Shown piece after piece: positions 57,510 to 64,000 of a stretch of DNA of 64,000 bases. The translations under genes and the position numbers were made by a program. Numbering within the stretch: position 1 is the first letter of the stretch; every line of letters starts with the position of its first letter. Under the pieces are notes generated by a model that was not told the DNA's origin, ran no database searches, and was given only the letters and a program-made list of their open reading frames with translations. Source of the DNA: Globisporangium splendens (lineage: Eukaryota; Oomycota; Peronosporomycetes; Pythiales; Pythiaceae); the NCBI GenBank assembly GCA_006386115.1, contig VFIW01000017.1:310001-374000 (forward strand). The letters are read 5' to 3'.

Positions 57510-57933
57510 CGTGGTGTGTCAGCGTGCGCTGCTGCTTCTTTCTTGCGCGCTTGCGTTCTGCACCGTTTCACGAACTCGAGCTTTTCACATTGGCTGGTTG
57601 GGTGACTGGCTGGCTGGAAAGCCCGATTTCGTAAGGTGCGTCGTCCTAAAGTACGTCCCACAATTGTGGATGGATTCGATCCACATATACTGTGCCAAAG
57701 TGTGTCCCACAATAGAGATTTATGTATTGGACCACAGGATGACCCAGATTCAAATGTGGGACGATACAGCTGTGCAATAATGGCTACACGATCATGACTC
57801 CAGTCGCAGTCAGCACATGACGATGCTCTTCAGTGTCGCAGCATTGCATTTGGATTGTTTGCGAGTGTATCGATTATGACCACCTACTCTCACTACGCAG
57901 AGCGCACCCTCCACCCAAACTCAAGATTTACGC
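57510..57933. other. Spacer with repeated GTCCCACAAT motif
   Basis: About 420 bases between the PPAN start and the stop of the first HTH gene. CGTCCCACAAT at about 57654-57664 recurs as TGTCCCACAAT at about 57703-57713, and an inverted GGGAC occurs near 57761. A local inverted repeat (CACAATTGTG; GTGGAT...ATCCAC) surrounds 57658-57685. It could be the remains of a small inverted-repeat transposon. Confidence 0.35.
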
Positions 57934-59013
57934 TCAGGCGGCCATATCGTTCACCACAGCGGGGAGCAACGCGTCGATCTCTTCCTGCGAGACACCGGCG
58001 TCCTTGAGCCGCTTCCGCGCGAGCATGTTCTCTTCGGCGATCCGAATGCGCTTGAGAACGTTGTCGCAATGGATGCTCTCATTCAGGAGTTGCGCCTTCC
58101 GGTCTTCGATCTCGGCTTTGCGCTTCAACAGCTCCAGCTGCACAGGATCAAGAACGCCACCTTGAATCGCGACCGCTGATGCTGCCACCGCCTCAACCTC
58201 TGCGCCCTTCTCGTCACTCGAACTTGGCGGCACAACTTCAGCGTTCGTTGCGGTCGATACCTGATGCGTCTCCTCGACTTGAGCGGGTTCCTCCTGTACA
58301 CGCACCTCCGTTGTGGTCGGAAGACGGGACTTGGCTGCTATCTCCGATACAGTCTGAGCTGCTACATGGAGCGCGCATTCATCCTCAATACCTTTCTGTG
58401 GAGCTACCGCCGCCTGATTGATTTCTTCCTCACCATGTCCCTCCTTCGCATGCCCCTCCTTCTCCTCGTGTGACTTTACCTCTTCACTCTCGTCTACTTC
58501 GTCTTCTACTTCATCCTCGCCATCGTCTCGTAAATACTTTTTGTTCCGCTCAATGAAACTTTTCTGCCATGTCCCCGACGCAGCAAACGCGCCGTCGGGC
58601 ACATTTCGCTCCTTCGCGACTTCAAGGGCTTTGGCACGGAGCATCTCGTTCGACACCTGTTCGCCGCGGCGGCGAAGTCGATTGAGCCACGCGACGATCT
58701 CCTTCTCGCCGTCTTCACCGAGCGTCGTGGCTGCACCCACGCGTCGAATCCGCGACTGATGCTTGGTCTTCGCGCTGTTGGCGTGCGCCGCAATGGACTC
58801 TCGCTGCTGGATCCAGCGGTAGATCACGCGCGCCTTGGCGCGCTTCTCGCTCTCGTTCAGCCCGGCGTAGAACGTGCGCACCGTGGCCTGCATGTCGTGC
58901 GTCTCGTCGTAGTGCTCGATGACCGCGAGCTTCTCCTGGAACGACGTCGACGCGCGCTTGAACTGCTTCTGCTGCCGCCCGGAGCCGTGCACGCGCGCAC
59001 GACCTGCAGCCAT
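57934..59013 (-). CDS. psq/CENP-B-like HTH protein, array member 1
   Basis: Single exon, 359 residues, ATG 59013. Residues about 20-75 form a helical module starting 'SFQEKLAVIEHYDETHDMQA' and ending 'ARVIYRWIQQRESI', like a psq/Tc1-type HTH. Residues about 95-165 resemble a CENP-B/Tc5 HTH ('EKEIVAWLNRLRRRGEQVSN', then 'WQKSFIERNKKYL'). A long Glu-rich acidic region follows. The last 60 residues are a coiled coil with 'LKRIRIAEENMLARKRLKDA' and 'GVSQEEIDALLPAV', shared with the next three genes. I see no DDE transposase core, so this is probably a domesticated DNA-binding protein. Nuclear role inferred. Confidence 0.8.
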   Translation of the reverse strand: MAAGRARVHGSGRQQKQFKRASTSFQEKLAVIEHYDETHDMQATVRTFYAGLNESEKRAKARVIYRWIQQRESIAAHANSAKTKHQSRIRRVGAATTLGEDGEKEIVAWLNRLRRRGEQVSNEMLRAKALEVAKERNVPDGAFAASGTWQKSFIERNKKYLRDDGEDEVEDEVDESEEVKSHEEKEGHAKEGHGEEEINQAAVAPQKGIEDECALHVAAQTVSEIAAKSRLPTTTEVRVQEEPAQVEETHQVSTATNAEVVPPSSSDEKGAEVEAVAASAVAIQGGVLDPVQLELLKRKAEIEDRKAQLLNESIHCDNVLKRIRIAEENMLARKRLKDAGVSQEEIDALLPAVVNDMAA

Positions 59014-59213
59014 TATGAGCAGCTACGTATGAGTTGTTATAGAAGACTGGTGAGAGCTCAAAATGGAAAGGGGGAGACTAAGACATATAACAGAGAAATT
59101 CCCGCGTTTTCCAATGAATGCGGGTGTCTGATTGGCTAAAAGCCGAATTTGATACATTCAAAAGTACAAAAGCAAGCACACATGGCTACATGTCGGAATC
59201 GCTTTTTTCTCTT

Positions 59214-60623
59214 CTACGAGTTCATGCGGACAACGGGCAGCAGATCGTCGATCTCCTCCTGGGAGACGCCGGCGTCTTTCAGCCGCTTCCGTGCCAGCAT
59301 ATTCTCCTCGGCGATCTTGATGCGCTTGAGGATGTTGTTGCACCGGATGCTCTCGACGAGCAACTGCTCCTTGCGCGCTTTCAGTTCGGCCTGCTGCGCC
59401 TTGATCTCTCGCTTCCGTCTCAATAAATCCTGGTCCTCCATGTCGTCAGTATCTATCAGGGAAGACGGGCTTAATTGCTGCTCGTTACTCAAGCTCTTGC
59501 GCTTCTTGTTGGTGCGGCGAGAATCGACCGATGAGCGACGAGATTGGGATGACGGCGGTGGAGTCACGAACTGAGGCTGCTGGACGACCGTCTGCGGCAT
59601 TGGAGACAGTTCCTGAGGTGCTAATGGCTTAGGTGGCGTCACGGGATATGCTTCTGTGGTGACACCAGTCTTCTCTATTCTTTGTTCGTCGTCAGCGTCG
59701 TCCTCGTCGTCCTCATCGCGATCTTCGTCTCCTCCAAAGCCGTACGTTCGACCATCTAGCTGCGCTTCTTCATCATCTGCATCTTCGTCGAGGTTCTCGT
59801 AAGCATCACCGCCGACGTCACTTGGATCGTCCAGTTTATCATCCTCATCGCCATTCTTCTCTTCACGATTCGAAGTAGCTGTTCTACCGAGACTCAGACG
59901 CGGGGGTACGCCTCGTGGTGTGCTCTTTGTCTGCTGTGCAGCTGCTGCTGCCGCTTTCTTGACGCGCTCCTTTTCGGCTTGTGCAGCAATCTCGTCGCGC
60001 TTGTGCAACCAGTTGTAGATGTTGCGCGCCTTGACCTGCTTCGCCTTGGCGTCGTTGATCGGACCGTAGAACTGGAGCAGCGTCTTCTGCATGTCGCGGT
60101 TCGAGCTCTCGAAAAAGTACATGATCGCGAGCTTGTCCTCAGCGGAGACCACGCTACGCTTGCTCTTCTGCTGGTCAGGCGCGACCGAGTCCGACGGCGC
60201 GATCGCGCCATCCTTGCGCAGAGTGATACTGTGACGCGCCATGAAGCGACTCACCCACGTCGGACACACGACCACGTCGACTTGCATGCGCGTCTTCGTC
60301 TCCTCAGCCCACTCGGTGATCATGCGTCTCGTGACGTGCACGCCGTTTGTGCGGTGTACAAACACCTTGTCCGCGAGCTCCTGGTCCATGGCTGCGTATG
60401 AGATCCGGCGGCCGCCGCCCTGCAGCCGGTACGCCGGCGCATCGCCCTGCTGTTGCGCGAGCTGCGCCAATTGGGCCTCCGAGCGGATCCAGCGACGCAC
60501 GTTCTCGCGCGCGACGTCGTACTTCTTGGCGATCGCGTTGATGGACGACGCCTTGGCCTCCTGCGCGAGTTGCAGCTTCGTGGCCACGTCGATCTTGCGC
60601 TTCTGCTTCTTCTGGGCGCTCAT
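59214..60623 (-). CDS. psq/CENP-B-like HTH protein, array member 2
   Basis: Single exon, 469 residues, ATG of MSAQKKQKRK at 60623. Three DNA-binding-like modules are visible: an N-terminal psq HTH (about 10-48: 'KLQLAQEAKASSINAIAKKY' then 'DVARENVRRWI'); a CENP-B-type HTH (about 75-135, ending 'CPTWVSRFMARHSITL'); and a second module (about 160-215, 'AEDKLAIMYFFESSNRDMQK' to 'ARNIYNWLHKRDEI') equivalent to the first module of member 1. An acidic Glu/Asp stretch and a Pro-rich linker lead to the shared C-terminal 'LKRIKIAEENMLARKRLKDA' and 'GVSQEEIDDLLPVV'. No catalytic transposase core is seen. The spacing to its neighbours is about 200 bases on each side. Confidence 0.82.
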   Translation of the reverse strand: MSAQKKQKRKIDVATKLQLAQEAKASSINAIAKKYDVARENVRRWIRSEAQLAQLAQQQGDAPAYRLQGGGRRISYAAMDQELADKVFVHRTNGVHVTRRMITEWAEETKTRMQVDVVVCPTWVSRFMARHSITLRKDGAIAPSDSVAPDQQKSKRSVVSAEDKLAIMYFFESSNRDMQKTLLQFYGPINDAKAKQVKARNIYNWLHKRDEIAAQAEKERVKKAAAAAAQQTKSTPRGVPPRLSLGRTATSNREEKNGDEDDKLDDPSDVGGDAYENLDEDADDEEAQLDGRTYGFGGDEDRDEDDEDDADDEQRIEKTGVTTEAYPVTPPKPLAPQELSPMPQTVVQQPQFVTPPPSSQSRRSSVDSRRTNKKRKSLSNEQQLSPSSLIDTDDMEDQDLLRRKREIKAQQAELKARKEQLLVESIRCNNILKRIKIAEENMLARKRLKDAGVSQEEIDDLLPVVRMNS

Positions 60624-60823
60624 GGTTGCCAAAAGCGTAGTGTTGTTCTCACTTGCTCTCTAAATAAACGACTGCTGTTACGTTAAATACACCTTAAAAC
60701 GGAAACAGCTGAGACACAAAATGGAGAGGGATGTTTATTTTGCTTTTTACCGGATCCGCTTAAACCTTTTATTTTGCATAAAACCTGTGCATAACGCATA
60801 CCGACGAATTGAACTAAAACTTC

Positions 60824-62014
60824 CTAAACGATCCGTGCAATGGGCAGCAGCGCGTCGATCTCTTCCTGCGGGATGCCGGCGTCGCGCAGGCGCTTCCGCG
60901 CGAGCATGTTCTCCTCAGCGATCTTGATGCGCTTCAGCACGTTGTCGCAGCGCAGACCCTCGACGCGGAGCTCCACTTCGCGCTCTTCCAGCTCCGTTCT
61001 CCGAGAGTTCTCCGCCTGAGCTTTATCAGGAGAAGCAATTTCATTAGAAACTGGAGCCACTGGTGCTAGCTCAGGTCTGCTTGGAGACTTCTTGGTCGCC
61101 GATGACGGTGCTGGAGATGCCGTTGTCGTCGTGCCAGTGCTCGAACGACGCCCGCGTTTCTTGCTCGGTGGCGCCTCCGTCTGCGGCGACTGAACTGGTG
61201 GCGACTTCTCCGTGCTGCTTCGATTCTCCAACTCAACGCGGCCCGTGGTTTTGCTCACAATCGCAAACGTTGGCTTCGCGGACGTCGACAGCCGTGCCGC
61301 CGTTCCGCGCGACGGTCGCTCCGCTGGCAGCGTTCGTGATGTCACAGTGTCTTGTCCATTGTAGCGCGAGTCAAATGCGCCGCTGTGCTGTTGTTGTTGC
61401 TTGGCGTCATCGTCTGTCTCCTCCTCCTCCTCCTCCTCCTCATCGCCCTCGCTCTCATCACCTTCATCGCTGGGTTGTCCTCCTTGCTGCTGCCGCTCCT
61501 GTGCGCGTTGCGCGAGCACGAGGATCTCGTCGCGCTTGCGTTCGAGCGCCTGCATCATCAGCGCGCGGTTGTCCGCGTGCTCTCTGATATCGCCGTCGTC
61601 GCATCCGCCGACGCTCTGGCGCACCTTGTTTTTCCCACTGATGCCATGACGACCTTTGAAGCGCTGGACCCAGGACATGGACACGGGGCGTACCGACCGC
61701 GCTTTCTCCCACAAATGGTCGTCCGTGAACGCGACTGTGTCGCGGTTCTCCAGAATGTACGTGAGCAGCGCAGCCTCGACGTCGAGAAACTTGGAGAGCC
61801 GCATGCGCATGCGCTTGCCGCTGACGAGCGCTTCGTCCTCGGGTGCGCGGCTCAGGATCTTGCCGATGGACGAGCGGCCGATGGTCTTGCCGAACTTCAT
61901 CTCGACCCACTCGAGCAGCTCCTTCTGCGTGATCTTCGACGGCTTCATGGACGCGTGGAAGCGCCGCAGCTCGTTCTTCTGCGCGATCGTCAGCAGCTGC
62001 CGCTTGGCCGCCAT
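60824..62014 (-). CDS. CENP-B-like HTH protein, array member 3
   Basis: Single exon, 396 residues, ATG of MAAKRQLLT at 62014. The N-terminus is a typical CENP-B bipartite HTH: first half 'KNELRRFHASMKPSKITQKE' to 'RSSIGKILSRAPE', second half 'DVEAALLTYILENRDTVAFT' to 'SMSWVQRFKGRHGISG'. It lacks the module beginning KLxxI seen in members 1, 2 and 4. A poly-Glu run from a (TCC)n tract at about 61419-61441 and a Ser/Thr/Pro linker follow. The C-terminus 'LKRIKIAEENMLARKRLRDA' and 'GIPQEEIDALLPIA' is the shared signature. It reads as a fusion of a different DNA-binding head to the same tail. No DDE core. Confidence 0.82.
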   Translation of the reverse strand: MAAKRQLLTIAQKNELRRFHASMKPSKITQKELLEWVEMKFGKTIGRSSIGKILSRAPEDEALVSGKRMRMRLSKFLDVEAALLTYILENRDTVAFTDDHLWEKARSVRPVSMSWVQRFKGRHGISGKNKVRQSVGGCDDGDIREHADNRALMMQALERKRDEILVLAQRAQERQQQGGQPSDEGDESEGDEEEEEEEETDDDAKQQQQHSGAFDSRYNGQDTVTSRTLPAERPSRGTAARLSTSAKPTFAIVSKTTGRVELENRSSTEKSPPVQSPQTEAPPSKKRGRRSSTGTTTTASPAPSSATKKSPSRPELAPVAPVSNEIASPDKAQAENSRRTELEEREVELRVEGLRCDNVLKRIKIAEENMLARKRLRDAGIPQEEIDALLPIARIV

Positions 62015-62367
62015 CTTCACTCACCAAGATGCTCTTGTTGCCTTCCTTCGCTCGTTTACGTGCCGGTTTCTTTGTGGCGCGCTCTGGTGGCGTCGCTGTT
62101 TTTGAAAACAACAGCACTCCAACTGGAAGAGAAGAAGAGGGCTGAACCACAAAATCAATGTGTTTCTAGTATTCCTCTATAGATCTGGTATTCATGCATT
62201 AATAGTAGTTACACAGGATGAATGAAACCTTCTTATAACAATCATCCATTGTGTACTTAATATAAAGGGATTCATCGTGTGAGTTTTTACACTAACCACG
62301 AGGTTTTTTTGTTTTTGAAGTCGGTTAAGCGAGGCGCGTCGCCTCCTATACATAAAGAAAGCACCAT
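62015..62367. other. Spacer between array members 3 and 4
   Basis: About 350 bases, A/T-rich at 62160-62300. Nothing recognised beyond the likely promoter of member 3. Confidence 0.45.
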
Positions 62368-63999
62368 TCAGTCAAACTTGACCTGCGGGATGAGCTTGTC
62401 GATCTCGTCCTGCGGGATGCCGGCGTCCTTGAGGCGCTTGCGGGCGAGGATGTTCTCCTCCAGGATCTTCATGCGCTTGATCGCGTTGTCGTACCGCAGA
62501 CCCTCGACGCGCAGGTGAGCCTCGCGCTTCCGGGCTTCCACGACTTGGTCCCCGAGCTCAATGATCGCCTGAGCCGATTGAGCTGACAGTGCCGCCGTTA
62601 GCGGTGGTGGTGCTGCGTCTGCTGCTACCGTTGAAGCTGGAGCCGCATCGATTGAAGGAGCGTCTAAGGAAGCAGTGGTGGAGTCGACGACATTAGATTG
62701 AGAGTCGCTCTGTGCTGGTGTTGGGACCGCAGGCGCTAGAGCTTCGATGTGAGGTGGAGGTTGCACTGGAGGCTGAGGTTGAGGGGCTACTGACGCTGAC
62801 ACTGGTGGCGCCTGAACTTGATGCGCAGCAGACACATACGTCTGGTGCTGCGCCATGTGGTGCATCGGTTGCTGCTGCGGCATTTGAGACTGGCCGGGAT
62901 AATGAGCTGACTGGTAGTGCTGCTGTTGATACTGTCCCTGGTACTGCATCGTCTGGAACTGCGGATGGAACGCAGCTTGCTGCTGCTGGTGATGGTATCC
63001 CATTGGCGGCGCTTGGCTCGCATGGTGGTAGTTGTCCATACTTATGCGCTGTTGCGCGTCGCCGCCGTGGTGCACCTCCTGCGAGATCGAAAAGCGTGAC
63101 GTCGACGGCGGGCTGCGCATATTCAATAGCAGCGCCTGCTGCGACGCCAGCGAGCCGTACGGGCCACTCGCATTGTCTTGCGGTCGCCAGTTCTGGCTGC
63201 CGTTGTTCATGGCGTTCGCGGTGGCATTGACGTACGCGTGCTGCTCCTGCTGGTGCTTGTGCTCTTCGGCCACTGCGTGCATGCGCTGCGGTACCTGGCT
63301 CTGGTCGTAATAGGAATTCGTTGGCGGCACAAACCCACCGAGCGGGTACGAGTAGCGCTTCAGGAACTCCTGGCGCCATTGCCACGACGGCGTGAACTGC
63401 GCACTCGACAAACCAAAGTCTGCGGCCACGTCCCGCGCCTTCTGCTCCAGCATGTCGGACGAGACTGGTGCCCCCGCCTGGCGCATGTCGATCACCCACG
63501 ACACGATCACTTGCTCCGCGGCAGGACTCAGGACGTCAGTCGGAGGCTGTGTGCGTAGTGGTTGCTGTGGCTGTTGCTGCTGCGCAAACGTACTCGGAGC
63601 GTTCGCATTAGCGGCAGCTGATGACGGAGGAGCGCCGAGACCACCGGAGACCGTGTCGTACGCCATGAGCTCCTCGATGCGCTCTTCCTCACGGGCCCAC
63701 GCGATGACGAACTTGCGCTTCTTCTCGAGCGCGGCCGCCGTCTTGTCGCCGCTGAAGAACTCCTGCAGCGTCGCCTGCATGTCTCGGTCGGAAAAGTTGT
63801 AGAAGCGCACGACATCGCGCTTGAACGCGATCGAGTACGGACCGCGGGGCTTGCGCGGGATGCTGCTGCTGGCCGCGAGCATCGACTGGTCGTCCGAGAT
63901 CACTTCGCGGTGGCGCGCGTAGTTGCGGAAGCCGTAGCGCTTGTTGAACGCGTGGAGCCAGCCGTTCGAGAAGCTCGGGCGCGAGCTCTTGGGGATATT
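62368..63999 (-). CDS. psq/CENP-B-like HTH protein, array member 4 (5' partial)
   Basis: The frame is open to the right edge, so the N-terminus lies outside; 543 residues are visible. At the edge is a CENP-B-type end ('SNGWLHAFNKRYGFRNYARH'). Then comes the module 'AFKRDVVRFYNFSDRDMQAT' to 'KRKFVIAWAREEERI', equivalent to the one in members 1 and 2, then a second HTH-like part ('AAEQVIVSWVIDMRQAGAPV' to 'WRQEFLKRYSYPL'). A long Gln/His/Pro-rich linker follows. The end is the shared signature, slightly diverged: 'IKRMKILEENILARKRLKDA' then 'GIPQDEIDKLIPQV'. No DDE core seen. Confidence 0.8.
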   Translation of the reverse strand, partial: NIPKSSRPSFSNGWLHAFNKRYGFRNYARHREVISDDQSMLAASSSIPRKPRGPYSIAFKRDVVRFYNFSDRDMQATLQEFFSGDKTAAALEKKRKFVIAWAREEERIEELMAYDTVSGGLGAPPSSAAANANAPSTFAQQQQPQQPLRTQPPTDVLSPAAEQVIVSWVIDMRQAGAPVSSDMLEQKARDVAADFGLSSAQFTPSWQWRQEFLKRYSYPLGGFVPPTNSYYDQSQVPQRMHAVAEEHKHQQEQHAYVNATANAMNNGSQNWRPQDNASGPYGSLASQQALLLNMRSPPSTSRFSISQEVHHGGDAQQRISMDNYHHASQAPPMGYHHQQQQAAFHPQFQTMQYQGQYQQQHYQSAHYPGQSQMPQQQPMHHMAQHQTYVSAAHQVQAPPVSASVAPQPQPPVQPPPHIEALAPAVPTPAQSDSQSNVVDSTTASLDAPSIDAAPASTVAADAAPPPLTAALSAQSAQAIIELGDQVVEARKREAHLRVEGLRYDNAIKRMKILEENILARKRLKDAGIPQDEIDKLIPQVKFD

Positions 64000-64000
64000 G

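Noticed and set aside
61419..61441. (TCC)n tract as a non-coding microsatellite
   Set aside because: It lies inside array member 3 and encodes part of its poly-Glu run in frame.
57934..64000. Active DNA transposons (pogo/Tc1) rather than host genes
   Set aside because: No DDE catalytic domain, no terminal inverted repeats around each gene, and long unique acidic or Gln-rich linkers; tandem same-strand spacing fits host gene duplication better.
1..64000. CRISPR array, rRNA operon or viral insertion
   Set aside because: No regularly spaced direct repeats, no rRNA-like sequence and no viral-type genes were seen.

Overview
The window is nuclear DNA of a eukaryote with many short GT-AG introns (mostly about 60-140 nt, donors often GTACGT, GTAAGT or GTGAGT), short intergenic gaps and genes tightly packed on both strands. 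Gene content (RAD50, PDK1 with a PH domain, Cyc8/Ssn6-type TPR proteins, RAB28, mitochondrial CDF transporter, R2R3-MYB, CENP-B/psq-like HTH proteins) and gene style fit an oomycete (stramenopile). That assignment is an inference; the species cannot be fixed from the sequence alone.

Layout. 0-11 kb: the end of an unknown gene, an intronless cationic amino-acid transporter (-), a 2.4 kb stretch with no gene I can support, a 5-exon armadillo-like gene (-) that carries a complete small two-exon gene (+) inside one intron, and a MYB transcription factor (+). 11-19 kb: one very long coding stretch on the minus strand for an acidic coiled-coil protein, whose frame is broken by a TAG and two frame changes. 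19-30 kb: RAD50 (+), then a head-to-head pair of TruD/PUS7 pseudouridine synthase paralogues. 30-35 kb: a membrane-anchored pepsin-fold protein with degenerate active-site motifs (-), RAB28 (+), then head-to-head ribosomal genes P2 (-) and L22 (+). 36-47.5 kb: PDK1 (-, 10 exons), a crotonase-fold mitochondrial protein (+), a mitochondrial carrier (+), PheRS alpha (-) and a 13-exon cation diffusion facilitator (-). 48-55.5 kb: a 2-oxoglutarate oxygenase-like gene with a damaged 5' end, then a tandem duplicate of a Cyc8/Ssn6-type TPR corepressor with gene-conversion-like blocks. 55.8-57.5 kb: the ribosome biogenesis Brix protein PPAN/SSF1 (-). 57.9-64 kb: four consecutive minus-strand genes for CENP-B/psq-like HTH proteins sharing one C-terminal signature; the last runs off the window.

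Most genes are housekeeping (translation, RNA modification, DNA repair, mitochondrial transport, signalling). The accessory and more novel parts are the HTH array at the right end, the broken coiled-coil locus, the nested gene, and the duplicated corepressor. Spliced models were worked out by hand from splice sites and reading phase; all totals given as amino acids follow from exon sums that keep phase.
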